Source of the DNA: Pirellulales bacterium
Lineage (GTDB): Bacteria; Planctomycetota; Planctomycetia; Pirellulales; UBA1268
NCBI GenBank assembly: GCA_017853835.1
Contig: JAFMIU010000036.1
Coordinates: forward strand, 1-34,240
DNA length: 34,240 nt
Reading direction: 5' to 3'
Position 1 is the stretch's first letter. Every line of letters begins with the position of its first letter. The notes below the pieces were generated by a model. It saw nothing but the letters and a program-made list of their open reading frames with translations, made no database searches and was not told where the DNA came from. Positions 1-7,756 of this stretch are shown here, one piece after another. The position numbers were made by a program, and so were the translations under genes.

Positions 1-2
1 TC

Positions 3-899
3 GGGCTGCTTCTTCCGGCGGTGCAATCGGCTCGTGAAGCAGCACGTCGCTCGGCTTGTCAAAACAACTGCAAACAGATTGGGCTCGCGGCAGTTGGTTT
101 TTCCCAGGCGCGCAAGTTCTTGCCACCCGGAGTGAATCTGCCTCTTTCGAACGGCTCAGGTGCAATAGCGTCGACCAACGCCTTGGTAACGAGCGGCAAG
201 GTGAAAGCACCGCCGTTTAAGGATCAGTTTGGGTCATGGCTCGAATACCTCTTTCCTTTCATGGAGCAGCAACCACTCTACGACCAACTGGATTTCAGCC
301 AACGTGAGTATGCAAACTGCTCGAGCCCATCGTCCCCAGGCGCCCAGGCTATCGCAAACCTCATATGCCCTTCTGACCACGTGCCGTCAAAGGTGATTCA
401 ATACACGAACTACTACTTTGGAGTGCAGAGTTACTTCGGAAATGCAGGGACTCGATCGTGGTATGTTGCCAACGCGTCATTTGACGGAGTCCTACAAATC
501 AATTCTGCCGTCAAGCTTTCGCGGGTGATCGACGGTCTTTCAAAAACGGTCTTCGCGGGCGAGCGACACAGTCTTGACCCGCGATTCCTTAACTCATCTG
601 GTGGAGAAGAACTCCCGAACCGACGAGGATGGGCATGGGCAAACTACAACGCTGGCCAAGACTTATTCTGCGGCGGTGCAGTTCCAATCAACTTCAAACT
701 GCCGTTCACCGCGAAATCAGGTGATCCCGCCGCGGACGATCGCCTGAACGCTTTCGGAAGTGGGCACTCCGGTGGATGTAGCATGGTTTTTTTGGATGGG
801 TCTGTTCGATTCCTAACGCTTGAAAGCACGGCGGATCTGAAGACTTTTGCGCTTTATCTCCGACCAGACGATGGCCAAGTCATCGAAAGCCAACAGTGA
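3..899 (+). CDS. DUF1559 domain-containing prepilin-like protein (5' partial)
   Basis: The reading frame is already open at the left edge, so the true start lies outside the window; the GTG at 21 is internal. The first visible residues (GLLLPAVQSAREAARRSACQ) match the end of the N-terminal prepilin-like helix typical of planctomycete DUF1559 proteins. The C-terminus carries the family's H-X9-DG motif (SGHSGGCSMVFLDGSVRFL). The family is hugely expanded in Planctomycetes; its members are presumed pseudopilin-like surface or secreted proteins, but their exact role is unknown. The downstream lipoprotein gene starts inside this stop codon, a common pairing in this phylum. G+C is clearly lower than in the rest of the window (a sampled row at 421-480 is 52%). 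Family assignment is confident; function is not. Confidence 0.93.
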   Translation, partial: GLLLPAVQSAREAARRSACQNNCKQIGLAAVGFSQARKFLPPGVNLPLSNGSGAIASTNALVTSGKVKAPPFKDQFGSWLEYLFPFMEQQPLYDQLDFSQREYANCSSPSSPGAQAIANLICPSDHVPSKVIQYTNYYFGVQSYFGNAGTRSWYVANASFDGVLQINSAVKLSRVIDGLSKTVFAGERHSLDPRFLNSSGGEELPNRRGWAWANYNAGQDLFCGGAVPINFKLPFTAKSGDPAADDRLNAFGSGHSGGCSMVFLDGSVRFLTLESTADLKTFALYLRPDDGQVIESQQ

Positions 900-1378
900 T
901 TTCGCACACTATCTGTCCTGCCGTGAGACTTGGTGTTCTCACTGTCGGCATCGCGGCACTACCGTTCATCCTGGCATGCGGAAAGCCGAAACCGCCACCC
1001 ATGACTCGTGTGGAGGGTTCAATAACGGTGAATGGCAAGCCATTACCGTCGGCACGCATTCGATTCATCCCGACGTTTCCCGGATTCGGCGCAGAAGTCA
1101 TCGCCGAAGGGACATCGGACACGGACGGACATTTCCACTTAACCTGCGACGGAAAGGACGGAGCCTGCGTCGGCCGTCATCAAGTGCTCGTTGAAGAAGG
1201 TTCTCTCCCGGAGGAACTCCGGGGCGAGAGCGGTGGCGCTCAAGCCAAGATGACAAACTATCTGCGGTCCTTATCGAACCGGCCGATTCCTGCCCAGTAT
1301 GGCAACCTGGCAGAGACGCCTCTTGAGATTGACGTCAAGCAGGATGTTTCGACGTACGAAATCAAACTTTCGCGCTAG
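896..1378 (+). CDS. Small secreted lipoprotein, carboxypeptidase-regulatory / transthyretin-like fold
   Basis: 160 aa. The GTG start at 896 overlaps the TGA of the DUF1559 gene by four bases, so translation is probably coupled. A hydrophobic signal segment (about residues 10-27) ends in a lipobox-like ILAC, predicting lipidation of the Cys. Next come VEGSITVNGKPLPSARIRF and a later GTSDTDGHFHLT, the pattern of the beta-sandwich carboxypeptidase-regulatory-like lipoproteins that commonly follow DUF1559 genes in Planctomycetes. It probably sits on the periplasmic side of a membrane. No catalytic residues are evident and the function is unknown. It shares the low G+C of its upstream partner, suggesting the two form one unit. 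Confidence 0.82.
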   Translation: MISHTICPAVRLGVLTVGIAALPFILACGKPKPPPMTRVEGSITVNGKPLPSARIRFIPTFPGFGAEVIAEGTSDTDGHFHLTCDGKDGACVGRHQVLVEEGSLPEELRGESGGAQAKMTNYLRSLSNRPIPAQYGNLAETPLEIDVKQDVSTYEIKLSR

Positions 1379-1420
1379 ATCATCCCATGGAGCGAGTTGC
1401 TGGGCGCCATCCCGCAGCCT

Positions 1421-1924
1421 TCAGCCCCGGACTGACGCATGCTCCTCGGCGACCAGTTCAAGGTCGCTGGAGAGGTATTTCACGGTCGCCGACGGGGCGA
1501 GATTGAAATAGACCCGACCGTCGGTCGCCCAACGGTCGCCGTCGTGGAAAAACTCGGCCGTGGCCGCCCGAACTCGGGAAACGGCCTCGACCTCTTCCAT
1601 GCCGCCTCCCTCCACGGCCTCAAAACTCACCTCGATGGCCACGAGCGCCTTGAGCCTGCCTGACTTTCGATCCCGCACGTAGATCACGTCGTCGTCGAAC
1701 TCAACGTCGACCCAGCGAAGCCCGCGGGGCTTCCCCGACGATCCCGCACGCTCGATGAACTTCGCTTCCAGACGCTCACGCTGCCGGTGGAAGTCGCGCT
1801 GGGCGCGGGCCAGACGCTCGGCCTGGCGGGCCATGCGGAGCGGCCGGAGGGCCATCACGATCGCGGCGCCAGCGACGGCCGCAACACAAAAGGCAACCAT
1901 CGCCTCGAACAGCACATAGCTCAT
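1421..1924 (-). CDS. Membrane-anchored hypothetical protein
   Basis: 167 aa. I do not recognise a family. An N-terminal transmembrane helix (about residues 3-25) is followed by a charged, probably helical stretch rich in Arg, Gln and Glu (about 27-60), then a soluble domain containing WVDVEFDDDVIYVRDRKSG. Two in-frame ATGs lie at 1930 and 1924. A GGAGG on the minus strand (1932-1936) is one base from the first but seven from the second, so 1924 is preferred. A promoter candidate sits just upstream (1951-1979). It is transcribed divergently from nfo and convergently with the lipoprotein gene. Coding bias looks genuine; function is unknown. Confidence 0.72.
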   Translation of the reverse strand: MSYVLFEAMVAFCVAAVAGAAIVMALRPLRMARQAERLARAQRDFHRQRERLEAKFIERAGSSGKPRGLRWVDVEFDDDVIYVRDRKSGRLKALVAIEVSFEAVEGGGMEEVEAVSRVRAATAEFFHDGDRWATDGRVYFNLAPSATVKYLSSDLELVAEEHASVRG

Positions 1925-1950
1925 CGGCATGCCTCCGGAAACCGAGATCT

Positions 1951-1979
1951 AGTGTAGGCCGCGCCGCATGCCCCGCCAA
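1951..1979 (-). promoter_or_regulatory. Candidate sigma70-like promoter for the hypothetical membrane protein
   Basis: Read on the minus strand: -35 TTGGCG (1974-1979), 17 bp spacer, -10 TACACT (1951-1956). The predicted transcription start falls about 20 bases upstream of the ATG at 1924, leaving room for the GGAGG ribosome binding site. It faces the nfo promoter, which has the same -10 hexamer. Confidence 0.45.
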
Positions 1980-1988
1980 ACCTGGGGT

Positions 1989-2018
1989 CTGAAAGAGCCG
2001 TGCCACGGCGTCTACACT
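1989..2018 (+). promoter_or_regulatory. Candidate sigma70-like promoter for nfo
   Basis: -35 CTGAAA (1989-1994), 18 bp spacer, -10 TACACT (2013-2018), about 28 bases before the nfo ATG. Purine-rich CCGGAGCC lies before the start. The -10 is identical to that of the divergent promoter. Confidence 0.42.
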
Positions 2019-2046
2019 GTCGGGCCACCTCCCCGGAGCCAACCCG

Positions 2047-2955
2047 ATGCCCCGCCCCCAAGCCTCTGCCGCCGTCCCTCCGCTCGGTGCTCACCACTCG
2101 ATCTCGGGCGGATTTCACCGATCGGTGGAACGGGCCGTGGAGACGGGCTGCGAGTGCCTCCAGATTTTTACCCGCAACATCAACCAATGGGCCATCAAGC
2201 CCATCGATCCCGAGCAGGCCACGGCGTTTCGCGACGCCGTGCGAACGGCGGGCCTGAAACTCGTCGTGGCCCACGACTCCTACCTCATCAATCCCGCATC
2301 GGCCGATGCGGCCCTGCGTCGAAAATCGATCGCCGGCCTCGCCGAAGAAGTTCGACGAGCCGAGATGCTCGGCATCCCATGGGTCGTCGCCCACCCGGGC
2401 GCGGCCGGTGACCAGACGACCGACGTCGCCGTCGCACGGGCCGCCACTGGCATTGCCGAGGCCTTGACGAAAACCGCCGGCGCAAAGGCCGGCGTGCTGA
2501 TCGAGACGACCGCGGGACAAGGCTCGTGCCTCGGGGCGTCGTTTGAAGAAATCGGCGCGATGCTCGACACGATCGACGCCGTGCCAGGCCTTCGGAAGCG
2601 GGTGGGGGTCTGCCTCGACACCTGCCACGTCTTCGCTGCCGGCTACCCCCTCTCACCCGCTGCGGCGCTCGACGACACCCTTCGGCAGTTCGAGAAGCAC
2701 ATTGGCTTCGCGCGATTGAAGGTGATTCACGCCAACGACTCGAAGCGGCCGCTCGGGTCCCACGTTGACCGCCATGAGGCGATCGGCAGGGGCGAGATCG
2801 GACCGAAGGCGTTTGCCCTTCTCCTCGCCCATCCGAAGCTCCGCGGCATTCCATGGATTCTCGAGACCCCGAAGGAAGGCGCCGACGGCACGCCAGACCC
2901 CGCCATCGACCGTCGCAATCTCGCCACGCTTCGCCGTCTCGCCGCCGCGCGATAG
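2047..2955 (+). CDS. nfo: Deoxyribonuclease IV (AP endonuclease, Nfo family)
   Basis: 302 aa, a little longer than the usual ~280-285 because of a short N-terminal extension. Endonuclease IV cleaves 5' to abasic sites in base excision repair, using three metal ions in a TIM barrel. Family motifs appear in order: GAHHSISGG near the N-terminus, the metal-ligand segments VVAHDSYLIN and VVAHPGA, LIETTAGQG (Glu), VCLDTCHVFAAGY (Asp and His), HANDSKRPLGSHVDRHEAIG (several ligands) and a final ETP Glu. The set is complete, so the enzyme should be active. The gene stands alone with its own promoter and ends 26 bases from the convergent metal-transport operon. Confidence 0.96.
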   Translation: MPRPQASAAVPPLGAHHSISGGFHRSVERAVETGCECLQIFTRNINQWAIKPIDPEQATAFRDAVRTAGLKLVVAHDSYLINPASADAALRRKSIAGLAEEVRRAEMLGIPWVVAHPGAAGDQTTDVAVARAATGIAEALTKTAGAKAGVLIETTAGQGSCLGASFEEIGAMLDTIDAVPGLRKRVGVCLDTCHVFAAGYPLSPAAALDDTLRQFEKHIGFARLKVIHANDSKRPLGSHVDRHEAIGRGEIGPKAFALLLAHPKLRGIPWILETPKEGADGTPDPAIDRRNLATLRRLAAAR

Positions 2956-2981
2956 CGGGGCAACGACCGTGGCGACATCCA

Positions 2982-4274
2982 TCACGCCTCGGGCGGAATC
3001 TCGCGGCCATGCGGGTCGGCCGTGCGGGCATCCATGTCGGCCTGAAGCCGCTCCCGCATCGCCGAGCCGAGATGATGCTCCACCCATTCTGCCGGCGGAT
3101 GAAGATGATCGATCGGCACGTCGGCGTGCCGGCCGAGCCACGCCTCCCAGAGACGATGGGACCGCACGACGTTTTCCGCCTCGCGGCGGCCACGCGACGA
3201 CAAACGCCATCCGCCGTCGACGCGTTCAATCCGGCCCGAAGTGGCCAGCCACCAGGCCGCCGGCAGGCGGCCGGCCGAGACGTGCCGGCCTCCAGGGGCT
3301 GCCACCGCCTCCTCCGCACGCCAGAGCGCGGCGAGGATGTCCTCGCAGACCACCCGCCATGACAGCCGAGCGCGGCCCACGAGTCGCATGATCACGCCGT
3401 CGCCGGGGGCGATGACTGCAGCCACCGCGTATTCGACGCCCAGGACCACGGCGATCATCCCGGCCGCGCTGGTGTTGCACCTCCAGGCGGCGAGATAGCC
3501 AAGGCATCCTCCCGCGACACCGAGCAGCATGGCGAGCAGGGCCATCCAGTGCAGCCGCCGGGTGAGAAGTTCGGCGGCGGCGGCCGGCGCCACCAGCATG
3601 GCCACGACGAGCACCGCCCCCGCCGCGTCGAAACTCGCGACCGTGGCCACGGCCGTGGCCGCCAAAAGCCCCATCGTGATCAGGCCGACCGGCACCCCGG
3701 CGACCCGGGCACCGGCAGGATCGAAGGCTGTGAAGACCTGCAGTTTCCATGTGGTCAGCACCGACACCACGAGCCCCAGCAGCACGATCGCTCCCACCAG
3801 GAAGGCGCGAGGCACATCCACGCCGGCCACCGGGACGGTGTCGAATGGAAGGAAGGCAAGCTCACCATGAAGCACGCACGCGGCATCGATGTGCGTGCCG
3901 GGAGGCGCGAACCCAACGAGCACCATGCCGAGTGCGAAAAGCGACGTGAACACAACGCCGGCCGCCGCATCTTCGGCCAAACCGCCCGCCGCGCGAACCA
4001 CGCGCGTGAGCCCCACGGTCACGAGAGCCGCCACCACGGCACCAAGAAACACGAGCGGGCCGCCCGCCCGCCCGCCCGCCAACACGGCCACCACGATTCC
4101 AGGCAGCACCGCATGGCCGATCGCATCCCCCAGGAGGCTCATGCGGCGCACAACCAGCAGGGTGCCCACCAGGCCGCAGGATGCGGCGATGACCGCCGCC
4201 GTCGCCATCGCCCAGGCATGGATCGCGGAGAAGCCGGGATCGGACGCAGTCTCTGCCAACACGATGCTCATCAT
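2982..4274 (-). CDS. Metal ABC permease fused to a DtxR/MntR-type metalloregulator domain (YtgCR-like)
   Basis: 430 aa; ABC-3 family permeases are normally about 280-300 aa. Residues ~1-295 form a multi-helix permease of the ZnuB/MntB/TroC type (LLGDAIGHAVLPG motif). Residues ~303-368 resemble a winged helix, ending in GRIERVDGGWRLSSRGR. Residues ~369-425 match the DtxR/MntR metal-binding and dimerisation domain: H373 in RSHRLWE, E396/E399/H400 in AEWVEHHL, and DPHGREIP. These correspond to B. subtilis MntR H77, E99, E102 and H103. The HTH portion looks shortened. The same permease-regulator fusion is known as Chlamydia YtgCR, where the regulator is released by cleavage. It is the last gene of the operon, overlapping the previous one by ATGA. 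Release or DNA binding of this domain is inference. Confidence 0.9.
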   Translation of the reverse strand: MMSIVLAETASDPGFSAIHAWAMATAAVIAASCGLVGTLLVVRRMSLLGDAIGHAVLPGIVVAVLAGGRAGGPLVFLGAVVAALVTVGLTRVVRAAGGLAEDAAAGVVFTSLFALGMVLVGFAPPGTHIDAACVLHGELAFLPFDTVPVAGVDVPRAFLVGAIVLLGLVVSVLTTWKLQVFTAFDPAGARVAGVPVGLITMGLLAATAVATVASFDAAGAVLVVAMLVAPAAAAELLTRRLHWMALLAMLLGVAGGCLGYLAAWRCNTSAAGMIAVVLGVEYAVAAVIAPGDGVIMRLVGRARLSWRVVCEDILAALWRAEEAVAAPGGRHVSAGRLPAAWWLATSGRIERVDGGWRLSSRGRREAENVVRSHRLWEAWLGRHADVPIDHLHPPAEWVEHHLGSAMRERLQADMDARTADPHGREIPPEA

Positions 4275-5182
4275 GCGTCATGCCCTCCGGGCTCGTCGAC
4301 GAGCCCTCGCCTGTCGGACCGCTGCAGCCCGGCCAGGCGGCGGGCCACCACGCCCCGCCGCGGCCCGATGACGAGCGACACGGCAAACAGCATGGACGCC
4401 GTGAGCACGACGAGCGGACCGGTGGCCAGCCGCGACTGACTGGCGCTCACCGCCACGCCCGACACCGCCGCCACCAACCCGATCACGCCCGACACAACGA
4501 CAAGCGTTCCGACCCGATCGGTCCAGAGCCGGGCGGCGACCGGCGGGATCACCACGAGGGCCGTCACGAGCACGGCACCGACCGCCGGAAGGCCGACCAC
4601 CACCATGACAGCCACGAGTCCTACCACGATGGCGTCGATCACCCAGACGGGCCAGCCCGTGGCCGACGCGAACGACTCGTCGAAGGCGACCAGCGTCGCC
4701 TCCTTCAGGATCGCCGCCACGACGGCGATGGCGCCCACGGCGATCATCGCCAGCAGCATCGCATCGTGGCGGGTGAGCGCGGCCGTGTGCCCCAGGAGAA
4801 ACTGTTCGAGCCCGGCACTTCCTGGATAGCCCCAGGCCGGCAGTCCGGAGATGAGCGCGATGCCGGCACCAAACGAGACGCCGATCACGATGGCCGTGGC
4901 GGCGTCGTCACGGGTGCGGGTCAGGCGGCGCACCAGCACGAGCACACCGAGCCCGGCACATGCCGCCACGACCGCGCCCACGAGGAGCGTGACAAGATCG
5001 CGACGGCCTGTGACGAGGAACGCGCCGGCGACCCCCACGAGCGTCGCATGCGCCGCCGCGTCGCCGGCCAACGCCCGCTTGCGAAGCACACAGAGACTGC
5101 CGACCACCCCCGAGGCAAACCCCACCGCCGCCACGCCGACGGCGACCACGAGCGTGTTGTGGGAGAGATCACCCCAGGTCAC
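4271..5182 (-). CDS. Metal ABC transporter permease (ABC-3 / ZnuB-MntB family)
   Basis: 303 aa, normal size for the family, with about eight or nine hydrophobic helices. The diagnostic segment [19 protein letters not shown] (about residues 37-55) corresponds to the LLGDAISHAVLPG motif of metal permeases. It should form the membrane channel as a heterodimer with the downstream regulator-fused permease, powered by the upstream ATPase. Both gene junctions are four-base overlaps, implying tight translational coupling. The metal cannot be read from this subunit; manganese, zinc or iron are all possible. Confidence 0.92.
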   Translation of the reverse strand: MTWGDLSHNTLVVAVGVAAVGFASGVVGSLCVLRKRALAGDAAAHATLVGVAGAFLVTGRRDLVTLLVGAVVAACAGLGVLVLVRRLTRTRDDAATAIVIGVSFGAGIALISGLPAWGYPGSAGLEQFLLGHTAALTRHDAMLLAMIAVGAIAVVAAILKEATLVAFDESFASATGWPVWVIDAIVVGLVAVMVVVGLPAVGAVLVTALVVIPPVAARLWTDRVGTLVVVSGVIGLVAAVSGVAVSASQSRLATGPLVVLTASMLFAVSLVIGPRRGVVARRLAGLQRSDRRGLVDEPGGHDA

Positions 5183-5961
5183 GGCGTCCGCTCCCGGGCG
5201 GCGATCGCACGCCCCACGTCGTCGAGCACGTCGATGTGTCCGGCGTAGGTCTGACGAAGGTTGTCGGGCGTGAGGGTCTCAGCCGTCGAGCCGGACGCGA
5301 CCAGTCGCCGATCAACGAGGGCCACACGGTCAAACCACTCCGCCGCCGTCCGGAGATCATGGTGAACCACCACCACGAGCCTGCCCTCGGCTTTGAGCTC
5401 GTCGAGCACCCGAAAGATCCGCTCCTGGGATCGCACGTCGACGCCCGCCATCGGCTCGTCAAGAAAATAGACGTCGGCCTGCTGCGCCAGCGCCCGCGCG
5501 AGAAACACGCGCTGCTGCTGACCACCCGAGAGCTTCCCGATTTGCCGCGTCGCAACGTCGGCAAGCCCGACGCGATCGAGGCACTCACGGGCGAGGCGGC
5601 GCTCGCGATCTCCAGGGCGACGAAACCACCCGAGCCGCCCGTAGGTTCCCATCAGCACGACGTCGGTGACGTTGACCGGAAAATCCCAGTCGACCGACTC
5701 CCGCTGTGGCACATAGCCGACCCGTGACCGAACCTGCGACAGCGGCCGTCCAAAAAACGTCACCTCGCCACCGACCAGGGGCACGAGACCGAGCGCCGCC
5801 TTGACGAGCGTGCTCTTGCCGGCCCCGTTGGGGCCGATGATCCCGAACAGGCAGGCGGAGTCGATGGTCAGATCGACGTTCCATACCACGGGCCGGCGGC
5901 CATAGGCGACGGTGACGTCGTGAAGCTCGACACATGGCGCCCCGGCGCGTGGCTCGGTCAT
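5179..5961 (-). CDS. Metal ABC transporter ATP-binding protein
   Basis: 260 aa, the standard length. Walker [10 protein letters not shown] (about residues 40-48), Q-loop region [15 protein letters not shown], signature LSGGQQQRV and Walker B VYFLDEP with the following switch region (VVVVHHDL) are all intact. The sequence [13 protein letters not shown] is typical of the MntA/TroB/ZnuC branch of metal-uptake ATPases. It is a cytoplasmic subunit energising import through the two permeases encoded just downstream. The start ATG overlaps the stop of the binding-protein gene and its own stop overlaps the next start, both by four bases. Confidence 0.95.
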   Translation of the reverse strand: MTEPRAGAPCVELHDVTVAYGRRPVVWNVDLTIDSACLFGIIGPNGAGKSTLVKAALGLVPLVGGEVTFFGRPLSQVRSRVGYVPQRESVDWDFPVNVTDVVLMGTYGRLGWFRRPGDRERRLARECLDRVGLADVATRQIGKLSGGQQQRVFLARALAQQADVYFLDEPMAGVDVRSQERIFRVLDELKAEGRLVVVVHHDLRTAAEWFDRVALVDRRLVASGSTAETLTPDNLRQTYAGHIDVLDDVGRAIAARERTP

Positions 5962-6872
5962 CGTGTTCCTTCCAGGCCGGCCATGATCGTGGTCAAGTTG
6001 GCCTCGATCGCCCCGACGAGCGTGTCAGCCCCGTCGGCCGTGCCGAGCGAGTCGGAATAGAGGGTGCCCCCGAGCCGCACCTCGTGGCCGCGTGCCGCCG
6101 CCCCTTCGCGAAGAGCCGACACGCTGCGGTCGGCGACGCTCGTTTCGATGAACACGGCCGGAAGACGACGGGACACGACGAGATCCACGAGCCGATTGAT
6201 GTCGGCAAGCCCGGCCTCGCTCTCCGTGCTCGTACCCTGCACGCCTACCACCTCGAGATCGTAGGCCCGTCCGAAGTAGCGGAAGGCGTCGTGGGCCGTC
6301 ACGAGCACGCGACGATCGACCGGAATGGTCGCGAGGCGTTCACGCACCCGAACATCGAGCGCCCGGAGTCGTTCGGCATAGTCGGTCGCCCGGTCGCGAT
6401 ACTCGACGGCATGCGAGGGATCGAGGGAACCCAGGGCCTCGGCCACCGCGGGAGGGGCGTGGCTCCAGAGATCCGCATCGAACCAGACGTGGGGATCAAA
6501 AAGGCCACCTCCGGCCTCGATCAACCGATCCGCCGGGAGTGTCTCCCCCACGAGCACGACATGCCGACGAGCGGCCAGTCGTTCGAGGATCGCGGCGAGT
6601 TTGCCCTCGAGATGGAGCCCACCGGCCACGACCAGATCGGCGGAGGCGAGCCGATCGGCGTCGCGGGGCGTTGGTTTGTATGAGTGGGGATCGATCCCCG
6701 GCGCCATGAGGCAGTCGACCTCCACCCGATCACCCGCCACCTGACGAACGAGGTCAGCGACAACGGTGGTGGTGGCCACCACCCGGGGAACGCCGCCGGT
6801 CGGCATCGGCCTCGATCCGCCGCAGCCGAGCGCCGACGCCACCGCCACGACGCACAGCAGTCGCCAGGGCAT
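5958..6872 (-). CDS. Metal ABC transporter substrate-binding lipoprotein (TroA/ZnuA family)
   Basis: 304 aa from the ATG at 6872; a longer TTG-initiated frame (6905) is rejected because it would overlap the operator and the ATG follows a GGAGG site. The N-terminus [19 protein letters not shown] is a lipoprotein signal with Cys17. Candidate metal ligands are H63 (DPHSY), H128 (DPHVWFD), H194 (TAHDAF) and D274 (LYSDSL). Their spacing (65, 66, 80) equals that of T. pallidum TroA (H68, H133, H199, D279), so a His3-Asp site is likely, compatible with Zn or Mn. It is the first gene of the operon and captures metal outside the inner membrane. Confidence 0.93.
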   Translation of the reverse strand: MPWRLLCVVAVASALGCGGSRPMPTGGVPRVVATTTVVADLVRQVAGDRVEVDCLMAPGIDPHSYKPTPRDADRLASADLVVAGGLHLEGKLAAILERLAARRHVVLVGETLPADRLIEAGGGLFDPHVWFDADLWSHAPPAVAEALGSLDPSHAVEYRDRATDYAERLRALDVRVRERLATIPVDRRVLVTAHDAFRYFGRAYDLEVVGVQGTSTESEAGLADINRLVDLVVSRRLPAVFIETSVADRSVSALREGAAARGHEVRLGGTLYSDSLGTADGADTLVGAIEANLTTIMAGLEGTR

Positions 6873-6900
6873 CCGCAGCACCTCCGTGGGTTTTTGGGGA

Positions 6901-6929
6901 GTCAAAAACCATTTTTTGACCGTTCAAAA
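6901..6929. promoter_or_regulatory. Tandem overlapping palindromes, probable metalloregulator operator
   Basis: GTCAAAAACCATTTTTTGAC (6901-6920) is an inverted repeat with perfect 8-base arms and a CCAT centre. It overlaps TTTTGACCGTTCAAAA (6914-6929), whose 6-base arms flank CCGT. Three alternating TCAAAA half-sites result. The array is AT-rich in GC-rich surroundings, starts directly at the candidate -10 box of the metal-transport operon and ends 28 bases before the start codon. A repressor bound here would cover the transcription start. The DtxR-like domain encoded by the operon is the natural candidate ligand; that link is inference. Confidence 0.65.
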
Positions 6930-6958
6930 TCATAGCCTCCGGCGGGATTGCCTGCCAT
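6929..6958 (-). promoter_or_regulatory. Candidate promoter of the metal ABC transporter operon
   Basis: Minus strand: -10 TATGAT (6929-6934), 18 bp spacer, -35 ATGGCA (6953-6958). The start point would fall inside the palindromic operator. The -10 is strong; the -35 is a 4/6 match, as expected for a regulated promoter. Confidence 0.45.
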
Positions 6959-7008
6959 GCGGAACCACGGACGCGTCGCAATCGCCATAACCCGACCATG
7001 CCGGCGCG

Positions 7009-7037
7009 TTGACCGAACTGCGTGGCACACTTACGTT
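7009..7037 (+). promoter_or_regulatory. Candidate promoter for the GNAT acetyltransferase gene
   Basis: -35 TTGACC (7009-7014), 17 bp spacer, -10 TACGTT (7032-7037). Transcription would start about 70 bases before the ATG at 7114. It closely resembles the phosphoesterase/yidC promoter at 29197-29225 (TTGACC-17-TACGCT). Confidence 0.5.
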
Positions 7038-7113
7038 CGAAGCGTGCGGCAACGAGATGTGGGGCGACCAACCGGCCCACGACGCCCGCCCCGGTGCTGA
7101 GGAGGGATCCCCA

Positions 7114-7674
7114 ATGGAGTCGACATACTTCAAGCGTTTTCGCATGGAAGTCGACCTTGGGGCGGCCCGACGGCCTGTCTCCCTGCCGTCGGACTATCGC
7201 TTCGTGCCGTGGACCGAGGCCGTTCTCGACCTCCACGCCCGAACGAAGTTTCGGTCGTTTCGTGACGAGATCGACTCCGTCGTCTTCCCGTGCCTCGGCA
7301 ACCTCGAGGGATGCCGTCGGCTGATGCGTGAGATTCGCAACAAGCCGGGGTTCCTCCCGCAGACCACCTGGCTGCTGGCCCATGGCTCCAGCCCCGAAAC
7401 CCTTCAGTGGTGCGGCACGATCCAGGGAATCGCCGAACGGGGCGGCTCCGGAATGATCCAAAACATCGGCGTGGTGCCGGGCCATCGCGGTCTCGGCCTC
7501 GGCACCTGCCTGATCGAGCGATCGCTCGAGGGATTCCGGGCCCACGGGCTTCGCCGCGTCGCCCTCGAAGTGACCGCGGAAAACTCCGGTGCCGTCCGCC
7601 TCTACCAGCGGCTGGGCTTTCGCCGCATCCGCACCGTGTACAAGGTGGTGGACGAGGCTCCCGTCGTCGCCTAG
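7114..7674 (+). CDS. GNAT family N-acetyltransferase
   Basis: 186 aa from ATG 7114, chosen because a strong GAGGAGGGA ribosome binding site ends about seven bases upstream; the frame is open further upstream but that part lies in the promoter region. The C-terminal half has the GNAT acetyl-CoA site: IQNIGVVPGHRGLGLGTCLI (Q/R-x-x-G-x-G/A type loop HRGLGLG), followed by VTAENSGAVRLYQRLGF, typical of motif B. The N-terminal ~90 residues are not recognisable, so the acceptor is unknown. It lies between the metal operon, transcribed away from it, and the M16 pair, and has its own promoter. Confidence 0.9.
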   Translation: MESTYFKRFRMEVDLGAARRPVSLPSDYRFVPWTEAVLDLHARTKFRSFRDEIDSVVFPCLGNLEGCRRLMREIRNKPGFLPQTTWLLAHGSSPETLQWCGTIQGIAERGGSGMIQNIGVVPGHRGLGLGTCLIERSLEGFRAHGLRRVALEVTAENSGAVRLYQRLGFRRIRTVYKVVDEAPVVA

Positions 7675-7702
7675 GGTGGTGACTCGTCGGTCGCCCAGCC
7701 TG

Positions 7703-7715
7703 ACCCTGTGAGGGT
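7703..7715 (+). terminator. Short hairpin after the acetyltransferase gene
   Basis: ACCCT-GTG-AGGGT lies 28 bases after the stop at 7674, with a nearby alternative pairing to GGCCCTC. There is no T-run, so intrinsic termination is doubtful. Confidence 0.2.
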
Positions 7716-7756
7716 GGGCCCTCGGCTGACGGTTCCGCGATCCCAGAGGCGCAAGG

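Noticed and set aside
3549..5248. Long plus-strand open frames opposite the metal permeases
   Set aside because: Mirror of hydrophobic codons in the two permease genes; no motifs, no ribosome binding sites.
6873..6905. TTG-initiated N-terminal extension of the metal-binding lipoprotein
   Set aside because: It would place the start codon in the palindromic operator; the ATG at 6872 has a GGAGG and begins a perfect lipoprotein signal peptide.
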